DNA of 64,000 nucleotides from contig CAVWEX010000008.1 in assembly GCA_963754125.1 (NCBI GenBank), positions 1-64,000 on the forward strand, written 5' to 3'. Each line of letters begins with the position of its first letter. The stretch's first letter is position 1. This DNA is from RPQJ01 sp963754125 (GTDB lineage: Bacteria; Pseudomonadota; Gammaproteobacteria; Steroidobacterales; Steroidobacteraceae). The position numbers and the translations under genes were made by a program. The notes beneath the pieces were generated by a model. The model ran no database searches. It saw only the letters and a list, made by a program, of their open reading frames with translations, and had not been told where the DNA came from. This document shows positions 9,490-19,633 of this stretch, in pieces.

Positions 9490-10697
9490 GGGCCGCCGAC
9501 CTGCTGCGCCTGGCCTCGGAGTCGCTGCTGCGCGCACGACTGCGCAGCGTGATGATGCTCGTCGCGATGGCGATCGGCGTCGCGGCGGTGGTCGTGCTCA
9601 CCTCGCTCGGCGAAGGCGCGCGCCGCTACGTGACCGGCGAGTTCCAGGCGCTCGGCACCGACCTCATCATCGTGCTGCCGGGCCGCTCCGAGACCACCGG
9701 CCTGCAGCCGGGGATGTTCGCGGGCGAGACGCCGCGCGACCTGACGCTCGGCGATGCACAGGCGCTGCTCAGGATCCCGTCGGTCGCGCGCATTGCGCCG
9801 ATCGTCATCGGCTCGGTGCCGGTCTCTGCGGCGCAGCTCTCGCGCGAGGTGCCCGTGCTGGGCACCAACGCGGATTTCCTCGTCGTGCGCAACCTCGCCA
9901 TGGGCCAGGGGCAGTTCCTGCCCGAGGGCGAGCTCGACCGCGACATGGCCGTCTGCGTCATCGGCAGCAAGGTGCGAAGCGAGCTCTTTGCGGACCGGCC
10001 GGCGGTCGGCGGCTCGGTGCGCATCGGCGGCCGCCGGTTCCGCGTCATCGGCGTGCTGAGCGACACGGGACGCGCGATCGGATTCGACCTGCAGGAGCTG
10101 GTGATCATTCCGGTGCGCAGCGCCCAGCAGCTCTTCAACACCGAGTCCGTGTTCCGCATCCTGGTGCAGGCGCGCGACCGCGACGAGATGCCGCGGGCCC
10201 AGGCCGCCGTGCGCGAGGTGATCACCGGGCGGCACCAGGGCGAGGAGGACGTCACCGTCATCACGCAGGACGCGGTGCTCGCGACCTTCGACCGGATCTT
10301 CACGGCGCTGACGCTGACGCTGGCGGGCATCGCCTCGGTGAGCCTCGCCGTGGCGGGCATCCTGATCATGAACGTGATGCTGGTCGCGGTCAGCCAGCGT
10401 ACGGCCGAGGTGGGCCTGCTGAAGGCGCTGGGTGCCCGTCGGCGGCAGATCACGGCGCTGTTCCTGGCGGAGGCCGTGCTGCTGTCCGTGGCGGGGGCGG
10501 CGGCGGGCCTGGCCGTCGGTTATGCCGTCAACTGGGTGATCGGGCGGATGTACCCGGCGCTGCCGGTCGGGGCGCCGGCCTGGGCCGTGGTGCTCGCACT
10601 GGTGACCGCGGTCGCGAGCGGCGTGGTCTTCGGCCTGATGCCGGCGCGGCGCGCGGCGCGGCTCGATCCCGTCGTCGCACTGGCGGGGAGGCGCTGA
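9486..10697 (+). CDS. MacB-family ABC permease (first copy)
   Basis: A 403-residue permease with GTG start at 9486 overlapping the ATPase stop. One N-terminal membrane helix (VMMLVAMAIGVAAVVVLTSL) is followed by a large periplasmic MacB_PCD domain of about 220 residues. Three C-terminal helices follow, with the FtsX-type sequence AEVGLLKALGARRRQI at the cytoplasmic coupling loop. This is the mechanotransmission topology of MacB/LolCE permeases. It pairs with the next gene, a second permease of the same kind, so the pump is probably a heterodimer. Clean frame. Confidence 0.9.
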
Positions 10698-10700
10698 GCC

Positions 10701-11900
10701 GTGCGCGGGTCGGACCTCGTGCGCTTTACCGGCAACTCGGTGCGCGCGCAGCGCATGCGTGCGCTGCTCACGGCGCTCGGCATCGCGGTGGGCGTGGCGG
10801 CCGTGGTGCTGCTCACGTCCATCGGCGAGGGCGTGCGCCGCTTCGTCGTCTCCGAGTTCACGCAGTTCGGCACCAACCTGATCAGCGTCACGCCGGGCAC
10901 CACGCAGACGATGGGCGGCTCGGTGGGCGTGTTCGGCTCGGTGCGTCCGCTGTCCATCGACGACGCGGTGGCGCTGAGGCACGTGCCCTTCGTCGCGGCG
11001 GCGGACCCGATGGTGCAGGGCAATGCCGAGGTGGAGGCCAACGGGCGCAAGCGCCGCGTGACCGTGTACGGCACGGGGCCCGAGTTCGCCGAGGCCTTCC
11101 GCTTCGACGTCGCGCAGGGCAGCTACCTGCCCGCGGACGACCCCCGTGCGCCGCGCAGCTTCGCCGTGCTCGGCTCGAAGATGGCGGCCGAGCTCTTCGG
11201 CGACGCGAACGCGCTCGGCGCGACCGTGCGCATCGGCGGCGGTCGCTACCGCATCGTCGGCGTGATGCAGCCAAAGGGCTCGATGATCGGCTTCGACCTC
11301 GACGACACCGTCTACATTCCCGCGGCGAGCGCGCTCGAGCTGTTCAACCGCGAGGGGCTGTTCGAGATCCACGTGCTGTACGAGGAGCGCGCGCCCGTCG
11401 CGGAAGTCGAGGCGGGCCTGCGGCGCGTGCTCGTCGACCGGCACGGCGACGAGGACTTCACGATCCGCACCCAGCAGCAGATGCTCGACACGCTCGGGTC
11501 CGTGCTCGACGTGCTGACCTTCGCGGTCGCCGCGCTCGGGAGCATCTCGCTGCTGGTGGGCGCCGTCGGCATCTTCACGATCATGACCATCGCCGTTCGG
11601 GAGCGGACCGCGGAGATCGGCCTGCTGCGCGCGCTCGGCGCGGGGCGCGACCAGGTGCTGGCGGTGTTCCTGGCCGAGGCGGTGGTGCTCTCGGCCCTCG
11701 GGGGCCTCGCCGGGCTGGCGGTGGGCGGCGGCATCGCGTGGCTCCTGGGCGCGACGGTGCCGGCCCTCCCGGTCAGCGTCTCGCCGCTGTTCGTGGGCCT
11801 CGCGCTCGGGCTCTCCGTCGTCATCGGGCTGATCGCGGGCATCCTGCCGGCACTCAGCGCCGCGCGACTCGATCCCGTCGAGGCGCTGCGGGCGGAGTGA
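10701..11900 (+). CDS. MacB-family ABC permease (second copy)
   Basis: A 399-residue permease starting at GTG 10701, 3 bp after the previous stop. It has the same layout: N-terminal helix ALLTALGIAVGVAAVVLLTS, periplasmic domain, then FtsX-type helices with RTAEIGLLRALGAGRDQV. Its sequence is clearly homologous to but not identical with the upstream permease (for example TSIGEGVRRFV versus TSLGEGARRYV), so an old duplication gave two partner subunits. It is the last gene of the efflux operon and converges on hrpB with a 3-bp gap. Confidence 0.9.
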   Translation: MRGSDLVRFTGNSVRAQRMRALLTALGIAVGVAAVVLLTSIGEGVRRFVVSEFTQFGTNLISVTPGTTQTMGGSVGVFGSVRPLSIDDAVALRHVPFVAAADPMVQGNAEVEANGRKRRVTVYGTGPEFAEAFRFDVAQGSYLPADDPRAPRSFAVLGSKMAAELFGDANALGATVRIGGGRYRIVGVMQPKGSMIGFDLDDTVYIPAASALELFNREGLFEIHVLYEERAPVAEVEAGLRRVLVDRHGDEDFTIRTQQQMLDTLGSVLDVLTFAVAALGSISLLVGAVGIFTIMTIAVRERTAEIGLLRALGAGRDQVLAVFLAEAVVLSALGGLAGLAVGGGIAWLLGATVPALPVSVSPLFVGLALGLSVVIGLIAGILPALSAARLDPVEALRAE

Positions 11901-11903
11901 GCT

Positions 11904-14445
11904 TCAATTGCCGGGCGGGCGCACCCGCCGCGTCGCCACCGCCTCGCGCGGGTCCTCGGGCCAGGAGTGCTTCGGGTAGCGGCCCTTCAGTTCCTTGCGC
12001 ACCTCGTGGTAGCCGCGCGACCAGAAGCTCTCGAGATCGCGCGTCACCTGCACTGGCCGCCGCGCGGGCGACAGCAGCTCCAGCGTGACCGGCACGCGTC
12101 CCTCGGCGACGCGCGGCGACTCGGCGAGTCCGAAGACTTCCTGCAGGCGTACGGACAGCGTCGGCACGCCGCCCGAGTAATCGATCGCGATGCGCGATCC
12201 GCTCGGCACGCCGAGGTGGGTGGGTGCGAGCGCGTCGAGCCGGCGCTGCGCGTTCCAGTCGAGCAGCGCGTGCAGCGCGGCGCCGAGGTCGACTCGCGCG
12301 AGCTGCTCGCGGCGCGTGATGCGCTCGAGCCACGGCGCGAGCCACGACTCCAGACCCTCGAGCAGCGCTGCATCGGAAACGTCGGGCCACGCCGCCGCGC
12401 CGCGCGGATCCTGTGCGCGGGCGAACGCAACCCGCGCCCGCCACTGCTCGAGCTCCCGCGTCCAGGGCAGGCAGCGCAGGCCCATCGCGCGGATGCCGTC
12501 GAGCATCGCAGCGGCGGCGCGCTCGCCTGCATCGCGCAGCGGCTCGTCCTCGATCACGAGCTGGCCGAGACGGCGGACGCGGCGCGCGGCGACCGCCTCG
12601 TTGCGGGGGTCCCACTCGACGCGCGTCGTCTCCTCGACCAGTCCGCCGAAGTGCTGCAGCAGAAGCGGCAGCGACAGCGGCGCCGCGAGCTGGATGCGCG
12701 CCTCGCGCTCGCCCGCGTCGAGTGCCGCGACCGCGAGGTATTCGGAACGGGCGAGCGCACTCGGACCCGGCAGTGCGGCGCCCCGGCCGCCGGAGAGCAC
12801 GTAGCGGCCGCCTTCCCCGCGCGAGCGCCCGATGCGGTCGGGATAGGCGAAGGCGAGCAGCAGGCCGACGGCCTCGGATTCCTCCGGTGTCGCAGCCGCT
12901 GCCCCGCCCGCCGCCGCGCGTCGCCCGATCCGGCGCTCGAGCTGCTCGACCACGCGCCCGATGCGGGCGAGTGCACCGCGGTCCGCGCTCGTGCCGGGCG
13001 GCAGGCCGCGACCGCGCAGCGCATCGAGGCGGCTGCGCAGGTCGGGATCGGCGGGGCCGGCCGCGCCGCGCAGCGGATCGCGCTCCGAGAGCACCGCCGC
13101 GACGGCACAGGCGAGCGGCCCGAGCCCGAGCGCCTGTCCGCGCAGGATCATGTGCGCCAGGCGCGGGTGCACGCCGAGCGCGGCCATCTCGCGGCCGAGC
13201 GGCGTCGCGCGGCCGCGTGCATCCAGTGCTTCGAGCCGCGTGAGCAGTTCGCGCGCCTGCGCCAGCGACGCCGCCGGCGGCGGGTCGAGCCAGGCGAGCG
13301 CCGCCGGGTCGTCGCGCGCCCCAGCAGGCGAGTTCGAGCGCGAGCGGCGCGAGGTCGGCCTCGAGGATCTCGGCCGGCGCCTGCGGCAGCAGCGCCGCGT
13401 GCGCCGATTCGCTCCACAGCCGGTAGCACACGCCCGGCGCGGTGCGGCCCGCGCGGCCGCGCCGCTGGTCGGCCGAGGCGCGCGAGATGCGCACGGTCTC
13501 GAGCCGGTTCATGCCGGTGGCGGGATCGAAGCGGTTGCGGCGCTCCTGCCCCGAGTCCACGACGATGCGCACGCCGTCGATGGTGAGGCTGGTCTCGGCG
13601 AGGTTGGTGGCGACCACGATCTTGCGGCGGCCGCGCGGATCCGGGCGCAGCACGGCGTCCTGTGCGGCCGAGGGCAGGTCGCCGTACAGCGGCAGCACGA
13701 CGCAGCGATCGGCCGGCAGGCGCTCCGACAGCGCCTCGACGACGCGGCGGATCTCGCCCGCGCCCGGCAGGAACGCCAGCACGTCGCCCTCGTGCGACTC
13801 GTGTGCCGCCGCGATGCGTCCCGCGACGCGCTGCGCGAGGGCCTGCGGAGCCGCGCCGGGCGGGGGCGCGACGTAGCAGGTCTCGACCTCGAACATCCGG
13901 CCCGGTGCGCGCACGATGCGTGCCGCGCCCATGAGGCGAGCGAGCGCCTCGCCGTCGAGCGTCGCCGACATCACCACGAGCCGCAGCTCCGGCCGCAGGT
14001 GCCGCTGGCACTCGAGCGCGAGCGCGAGCCCGAGGTCGCCCTGCAGGCCGCGCTCGTGGAACTCGTCGAAGATCACGCAGGCGACGCCCTCGAGCGCCGG
14101 GTCGTGCTGCAGCTGCCGTGTGAGGATGCCCTCGGTCACGACCTCGAGCCGCGTGCGGGGCCCGACACGCGACTCGAGCCGGGTGCGGAAGCCGACGCGC
14201 TCGCCGCTGCGCTCGCCGAGCAGCGTGGCCATGCGCTCGGCCACTGCGCGCGCCGCGATGCGACGCGGCTCGAGCATGACGATGCGCCCGTCGCCGCGCC
14301 ACGCCGCATCGAGCAGCGCGAGCGGCACGACGGTGCTCTTGCCTGCGCCCGGCGGCGCCTCGAGCACGACCTGTCGGCCGGCCTCGAGTGCTTCGGCGAG
14401 CGAGGGCAGTGCCGCGACGATCGGCAGTGTCGGGAGGGCGTGCAT
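11904..14445 (-). CDS. hrpB: ATP-dependent RNA helicase HrpB, one apparent frameshift
   Basis: A DEAH-box helicase of the HrpB class, about 846 residues when repaired. Visible motifs are Walker A APPGAGKST, motif II DEFHER, motif III SATLDG, then ATNLAETSLTIDG and the RRGRAGR motif. The HrpB-specific C-terminal part ends KGRYPKHSWPEDP. The N-terminal half is read from ATG 14445 to LALELACWGA; near 13318 the frame changes and continues as RDDPAALAWLDPPPA to the TGA at 11904-11906. Two missing bases in the GCGCGC run or one extra base would explain this. Function in the cell is poorly known; substrates are structured RNAs. No damage elsewhere. Confidence 0.88.
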
Positions 14446-14546
14446 GCTGAGGCCGCGGAGTCTACCGCGCGGGCGTCTGCCCGGCGGATGACGCCCGGCC
14501 CGGCGACGGGCACCATGGCCGCTCACGGTCGAACGCGAGGTGATGC

Positions 14547-15032
14547 ATGTCGGTCGAAGTCCTGTGGTGGGTGCTGGCGCTGCTGCTCGTGGGTGTCGGG
14601 CTCGCCGGTTCGGTGCTCCCGGCGCTGCCGGGGGTGCCGCTCGTGTTCGCGGGCCTGCTGGTCGCGGCCTGGGCCGGCAACTTCGAGCAGGTCGGCGCGT
14701 TCCCGCTGGTGGTCCTCGGGCTGCTCACGCTGCTGTCGTTCGGGATCGACCTCGCGGCCACCGCGATGGGCGCGAAGCGCGTCGGCGCCACGAAGCTCGC
14801 GGTGCTCGGCGCGGCGCTCGGTACGTTCGCGGGCATCTTCCTCGGCCTGCCCGGCCTGATTCTCGGACCGTTCGTGGGTGCCGTGGCGGGCGAACTGATC
14901 TCGCACGGCCAGGTTCAGCAGGCGACGCGCGCCGGGATCGCGACCTGGATGGGCCTGCTGTTCGGCACGCTCGCCAAGCTCGCGCTGGTGTTCACGATGC
15001 TCGGGCTGTTCGCGTTCGCGTACTTCTTCTGA
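14547..15032 (+). CDS. DUF456 family membrane protein
   Basis: A 161-residue integral membrane protein with four to five hydrophobic segments and Gly-rich turns (GVGLAGSVLPALPGVPLVFAG; FLGLPGLILGPFVGAVAGEL), the pattern of DUF456. ATG 14547 is preceded by GAGGTG. The biological role of DUF456 is not known. It stands alone between hrpB (divergent) and the minus-strand HhH/CBS pair. Confidence 0.85.
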   Translation: MSVEVLWWVLALLLVGVGLAGSVLPALPGVPLVFAGLLVAAWAGNFEQVGAFPLVVLGLLTLLSFGIDLAATAMGAKRVGATKLAVLGAALGTFAGIFLGLPGLILGPFVGAVAGELISHGQVQQATRAGIATWMGLLFGTLAKLALVFTMLGLFAFAYFF

Positions 15033-15072
15033 CGCGACGAGCGCCTGGGAGTCCAGCGGGCCGCCGGCCCGG

Positions 15073-15977
15073 TCAGCCGCTCGCCTCGCGTCGCTGGACG
15101 GTGCCGTCCTCGCCCGCGTAGTACGCGCGGCAATCGGCCTCGCGGCCGCGCACCACGCGCCGTCCCGCGAGCGGCCCGTGGGTTTCCGTCACGACCGTGT
15201 GCTGCCCCTCGGCGTGCTCGTCGTCGTAGAAGTAGAGCACCACCCAGTCGCGCGTGCGGTTCAGCTGGTGCGCCTGCGCCGTGTTCGAGAACAGCGCGGT
15301 GAAGTGCCAGCCGTCGCGCGCGGCGTGCAGCACGGGCAGCCACGCCTCGCCCGAGGGATTGAAGCGCCGCGGCGCGATGGTGGGCAGCCGGCCGGCCTCC
15401 GCCTCGTGGCGGTAGTCGCGGTCCACCGCGAGCAGCGTCGCGACGTCCGGGCCCGTGCGGCCGCGCCTGGATCGCCGTGCGTGAAGCGCGGACGGCTGCG
15501 CGACAGCATCGCCTGCAGGCTCGCGCGGATCGCCGCCGCGCGGCGCGGCCCGACGCCGGGAACCGACTCGAGCCGTCTGTCGTGGGCGGCGAGCTCGAGC
15601 GCCTCGAGCGTGTCCACGTGCAGTTCCTCGTGGATGCGCTCCGCGAGCCGATGGCCGAGGCCCGGCACCGCCGTGAGCAGTTGCACGGGGTCGGCATTGC
15701 CGCGCAGCCGCTCGAGCTGGATCCACCGTCCCGTTCGCGTCATCTCGAGCAGCGCGGCGGCGATGCCGCGGCCGATGCTCGGCAGCGCCTCGAGGCCGGG
15801 CAGCCCGTCGCGTGCGGCAATCCCGGCGACGTCCTCCGGCAGGCCGAGCACCGTGGCGGCCGCCTTGCGGTAGGCGGACACGCGGAACGGATTGGCGCGC
15901 TGCGCCTCGAGCAGGTCGGCGGCCTCCCGCAGGCGATCGGCGCACTGCGCATTGATCGACCGGGCGGAGTCGTTCAT
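15073..15977 (-). CDS. helix-hairpin-helix DNA-binding protein (PolX N-terminus-like), one apparent frameshift
   Basis: About 300 residues when repaired. The N-terminal half resembles the beta-polymerase/PolX 8-kDa domain plus HhH motifs: ANPFRVSAYRKAAATVLGL, LPSIGRGIAAALLEM, TAVPGLGHRLAERIHEEL and SVPGVGPRRAAAIRASL. No nucleotidyltransferase domain follows, so it probably binds rather than polymerises DNA. The frame breaks near 15466; the continuation RTGPDVATLLAVDRDYRHEA to RAYYAGEDGTVQRREASG is a conserved-looking domain of unknown function containing DWVVLYFYDD. A one-base deletion in a GGC/GC run would repair it. It lies 6 bp downstream of the CBS gene, forming an operon. Confidence 0.75.
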
Positions 15978-15983
15978 GGCGTC

Positions 15984-16424
15984 TCAGGCCACCTGGTCGG
16001 GCGGGGAGTCCGGGTGCTGCTCGCGCAGCAGGCGGGCGAGCGCCCGGCAGGCGTCCGTGGTGGTGAAGATGCCGACCAGCTTGCCGCCGCGCGTCACCAG
16101 CGCCGATCCGACGTGACGCTCGGCCATGTTGGCGGCGACCTCCTCGAGCAGCGCGCCGGCGTCCACGACGTAGCACTCCGGCTGGTACACGTCGCTCACC
16201 CGCAGCTCGCGTTCCGGCGGCGAGCCGAGGTCCGGGCCGAGTGCGAGCTTGATGTCGCGGTCGCTCAGCACGCCGGCCAGCACGCCCTCGCGCGTGACGG
16301 GCAGGTGGCGGATCCGGCGCTCGCGCAGGAAAGCGTGCGCCTCGCCGAGCGGCGCCTCGACGTCGATCGAGAACGGGAAGGGCGTCATGAACGCCAGGAT
16401 CTGCGGGAACCGGGTACGGGACAT
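15984..16424 (-). CDS. two-CBS-domain protein
   Basis: A 146-residue protein made of a CBS pair: first repeat around FSIDVEAPLGEAHAFLRE with GVLSDRDIKLAL, second around CYVVDAGALLEEVAANMAER with GIFTTTDACRALA. CBS pairs bind adenine nucleotides and act as sensors. Start ATG 16424 (MSRTRFPQILAFM) is preferred; longer in-frame starts exist upstream but read into non-conserved sequence. It is probably cotranscribed with the HhH gene. Its target is unknown. Confidence 0.82.
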   Translation of the reverse strand: MSRTRFPQILAFMTPFPFSIDVEAPLGEAHAFLRERRIRHLPVTREGVLAGVLSDRDIKLALGPDLGSPPERELRVSDVYQPECYVVDAGALLEEVAANMAERHVGSALVTRGGKLVGIFTTTDACRALARLLREQHPDSPPDQVA

Positions 16425-16564
16425 CGAGGCCGGGCCAGGGCAGGCTTGACCCGGCCGATGCTGCCCTGTGCCCGCGGTCCCCACCATTCGGGTTTGTACG
16501 AGAAACGACCCGTTCGGACTATCATCGGCGGCCGCGCTCCTGCGGCCCTTAGCCTGGACTTCCG

Positions 16565-18043
16565 ATGATCCGTCCACTGGTGCGCTGGCTCCTCTTCGCC
16601 GCCGGCTGTGCACTGCTCGGCCTGGCGTTGATCGCGCTCGCGCTGTACTGGCATTTCCTGCGCAGCGGGCCCGAGCCCAGGGCCTGGCACGAGGCGGACC
16701 TCAAGGACTTCACGGCAGCCGACGCCGCCGAGGTCACCACGCTGGCGGACTACCGCAAGCTCGAGGATCGCCTGTTCGCGGACCTGCAGAGCCAGGTCTA
16801 TGCGCAGACCGAAACCGGCGACCGCAAGGCGTTCAATCGATACAGCGCGGGCAGCCGCAGCGACCCGGGCATCTGGCCCGTCAACTGGAACCGCAGCTTC
16901 CACCTGCAGCCCGTGGCGGGGAGCGGGGCGCCGCGCGGGGCGGCCCTGCTGCTGCACGGCCTGACGGACGCACCCTACAGCCTCCGCTCGATCGGCGAGC
17001 ATCTCGCCGCCACCGGCTTCGAGGTGGTCGGACTCCGGCTGCCGGGCCACGGCACCGCGCCGTCGGGGCTCGTCACGTTCCGGGTCGAGGACATGCAGGC
17101 GGCCGTCCGCATGGCGATGCTCGACCTGCGCCGGCAGGCCGGCCCGGACCTGCCGATCTACATGGTCGGCTACTCGAACGGCGCGGCGCTCGCCGTGGAC
17201 TACACGCTCTCGGTGCTCGAGGGCGAGGCGCTGCCGAAGCCGGCCGGGCTCGTGCTCATCTCGCCGTCGATCGGCATCACGCGACTCGCCGCCGTCGCGC
17301 AGATGCGGACCGGCCTGTCGTCCGTCCCCGGCTTCGAGCGGGCCGCGTGGCAGGTGATCCAGCTCGAGTTCGACCCCTACAAGTACAACTCGTTCTCGTT
17401 CAATGCCGCCGGCCAGACGCACCGCCTCACCGCGCGTGTCTCGCGCCGCGTGCTGGAGCTGGCGGACGGCCAGCCGATCGAGGGCTTCCCGCCCGTGCTC
17501 GCGTTCCTCTCCACGGTGGACTCGACGGTGCGCGCGGAAGCGGTCGTCGATGCGCTGCTCGAGCACCTCGCCCCGGGCAACCACGAGCTGGTGCTGTTCG
17601 ACGTCAACCGGTTTGCGACGGTCCAGCAGCTGCTGGTGAGCGACCCCGGGCCGCTGACGCAGCGGCTGCTCGCGCTGCCGCAGCGGCCGTTCGGACTCAC
17701 GGTGATCACCAACCTGACGCCGGAAACGCAGCAGGTCAAGGAACTGCGGGCGCCGGCCGGCTCGGACGACCAGGTGATGCGGCCGCTGGAGCTGGCCTGG
17801 CCGCGCACGGTCTTCTCGCTGTCGCACGTCGCGTTGCCGTTTCCGCCGGACGACCCGCTCTACGGCTTCGAGCCCGCCGCCGAGACGAACCACGTGCAGC
17901 TCGGGCACATCGCGGTGCGCGGCGAGAACGGCGTGCTGGCGCTGCCCATGTGGGCGCTGACCCGGCAGCGCAGCAACCCGTTCCACTCCTACCTGATCGA
18001 ACGCCTCGACGAGTTCGTTGCGGATGATGCCGGGTCGCCCTGA
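16565..18043 (+). CDS. alpha/beta hydrolase, membrane-anchored
   Basis: A 492-residue protein with one N-terminal membrane helix (LLFAAGCALLGLALIALALYW) and an alpha/beta-hydrolase fold. The oxyanion motif is LLLHGLTDAPYS (about residue 137), and the nucleophile elbow is VGYSNGAALA with Ser at about residue 207. A likely His is in the C-terminal region (TVFSLSHVALPFPPDDPLYG). Esterase or lipase activity on lipid or acyl substrates is a reasonable inference. It is followed at once by a phospholipase D-like gene, and the pair may act together on envelope lipids. ATG 16565 fits the signal-anchor. Confidence 0.85.
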   Translation: MIRPLVRWLLFAAGCALLGLALIALALYWHFLRSGPEPRAWHEADLKDFTAADAAEVTTLADYRKLEDRLFADLQSQVYAQTETGDRKAFNRYSAGSRSDPGIWPVNWNRSFHLQPVAGSGAPRGAALLLHGLTDAPYSLRSIGEHLAATGFEVVGLRLPGHGTAPSGLVTFRVEDMQAAVRMAMLDLRRQAGPDLPIYMVGYSNGAALAVDYTLSVLEGEALPKPAGLVLISPSIGITRLAAVAQMRTGLSSVPGFERAAWQVIQLEFDPYKYNSFSFNAAGQTHRLTARVSRRVLELADGQPIEGFPPVLAFLSTVDSTVRAEAVVDALLEHLAPGNHELVLFDVNRFATVQQLLVSDPGPLTQRLLALPQRPFGLTVITNLTPETQQVKELRAPAGSDDQVMRPLELAWPRTVFSLSHVALPFPPDDPLYGFEPAAETNHVQLGHIAVRGENGVLALPMWALTRQRSNPFHSYLIERLDEFVADDAGSP

Positions 18044-18044
18044 G

Positions 18045-19622
18045 ATGACTCCACGGCGGGCCGGACGAGCGGCGCGACTCGCGCTGCTCGCGCTGCTGCC
18101 GTGGCTCACGCACTGCGCCACCGCCCCGCGGCTCGATGGCATCGAACCGAGCTACGCGATCCCGCCGGCCGCCACCGGTCGCCTCGATGCGGCCACGCTG
18201 CGCGACCTCGGCGAGAACCCGACGGTCTCCGGCGTGACGCTCATCGAGCAGAACGCGATGGCGTTCGCCTACCGCGCCGTCACGGCCGCGGCGGCGGTGC
18301 GCACGCTCGACGTGCAGTACTACATCTGGCACGACGACTTCACCGGCAGGTTGCTCGCGGCGGAGCTGATGCGTGCCGCGGAGCGCGGCGTGCGGGTGCG
18401 GCTTCTGGTGGACGACATCGATGCGCGGGCGAAGCACGAGGTCTTCGTCGTCGCCGACCTGCACCCGAACCTCGAGGTGCGGGTGTTCAACCCGTTCTAC
18501 AGCCGCTCCGGGTTGCTCGGGCTGGCGAGCGAGTACGTGCTGCGCGGCAGCCGCCTCAATCACCGCATGCACAACAAGGCCTGGATCGCCGACAACCGCG
18601 TCGCGATCGTGGGCGGACGCAATATCGGCGATGAATACTTTGGTGCCGCCGCTCACTCGAATTTCAGCGACCTCGACCTGCTGCTCACCGGGGCCGTCGT
18701 CGCCGACGTGAGCGCGTCCTTCGACGACTACTGGAACAGCCCGAACGCCGTGCCCGTGGCGCGCTTCGACGGCAAGAAGCCGAAGCCCGGCGCGCTCGAT
18801 CAGATGATCGCCAGTGCGCGGGCGTACCGCGAGGAAGCCGCGGACGACCCCTACATCCTGGCACTGCGCGACGAACGCGCGCGTGCCGAGATGCTGCTGC
18901 AGCAGGCGCCGCCGCTGCGCGTGGAGAACGTCCGCCTGCTGGTGGACGACCCGTCCAAGGTCGGGACGAAGGAGCAGGGCGTGCGGGCGTCGAACGTGCT
19001 CGCGGGACTGGCGGGCGCGATGACGGGAGCCGAGGAAGATCTGTTCATCGTCTCGCCGTACTTCGTGCCCGGCAAGCGCGGAGCGGAAAGCCTGGTCGCG
19101 CAGGTGGATCGCGGATTGCAGGTCGTGGTGCTGACGAACTCGCTGGCCGCGACCGACGTGGCCGCGGTTCACACGGGCTACGCGCGTTATCGCCGCGACC
19201 TGCTGCGCGGCGGCGTGGAGCTCTACGAGATGAAGCGCAAGGCCGCCAGCGAGACCGGCCGCAGCCAGATCAGCGTCACGGGTTCGTCGGGCGCCAGCCT
19301 GCACACCAAGGCGATGATCATCGACGGTCGCTGGGTGTTCGTGGGCTCGATGAACATCGATCCCCGCTCGGCCAACCTGAACACCGAGATGGGCATGCTG
19401 CTGGAGAGCCCGGAACTCGCTGCGCAGCTGCGTCGCGAGCTCGACCACATCAGCGGTCCCGAGATGAGCTACCGCGTGGTGCTCGAGGAGCACGAGGGAC
19501 TGGTCTGGTACGACCGGGTGAAAGGCGAGGACCGCCGGCTCGAGCGCGAACCCGACGCCAGCACGGGACGGCGGGTCACGGTCACGCTGCTGCGGCTGGT
19601 GCCCATGGAATCCCAACTCTGA
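18045..19622 (+). CDS. phospholipase D family protein, cardiolipin-synthase-like
   Basis: About 525 residues with two HKD motifs: HNKAWIADNRVAIVGGRNIG (about residue 178) and HTKAMIIDGRWVFVGSMNID (about residue 417). These are the paired catalytic halves of the PLD/cardiolipin synthase superfamily, most like ClsC/YmdC. ATG 18045 gives a clean signal sequence (RRAGRAARLALLALLPWLTHC), so the protein is probably exported and perhaps lipidated, although LTHC is a poor lipobox. Earlier in-frame starts at 18018-18027 would overlap the hydrolase. Known relatives transfer phosphatidyl groups to make cardiolipin. It is in an operon with the upstream hydrolase and the next gene. Confidence 0.87.
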   Translation: MTPRRAGRAARLALLALLPWLTHCATAPRLDGIEPSYAIPPAATGRLDAATLRDLGENPTVSGVTLIEQNAMAFAYRAVTAAAAVRTLDVQYYIWHDDFTGRLLAAELMRAAERGVRVRLLVDDIDARAKHEVFVVADLHPNLEVRVFNPFYSRSGLLGLASEYVLRGSRLNHRMHNKAWIADNRVAIVGGRNIGDEYFGAAAHSNFSDLDLLLTGAVVADVSASFDDYWNSPNAVPVARFDGKKPKPGALDQMIASARAYREEAADDPYILALRDERARAEMLLQQAPPLRVENVRLLVDDPSKVGTKEQGVRASNVLAGLAGAMTGAEEDLFIVSPYFVPGKRGAESLVAQVDRGLQVVVLTNSLAATDVAAVHTGYARYRRDLLRGGVELYEMKRKAASETGRSQISVTGSSGASLHTKAMIIDGRWVFVGSMNIDPRSANLNTEMGMLLESPELAAQLRRELDHISGPEMSYRVVLEEHEGLVWYDRVKGEDRRLEREPDASTGRRVTVTLLRLVPMESQL

Positions 19623-19633
19623 AAGGAACCATC

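Noticed and set aside
16385..19616. Long minus-strand frames opposite the hydrolase and phospholipase D-like genes
   Set aside because: Composition is typical of antisense GC-rich shadow; the plus-strand genes have catalytic motifs.
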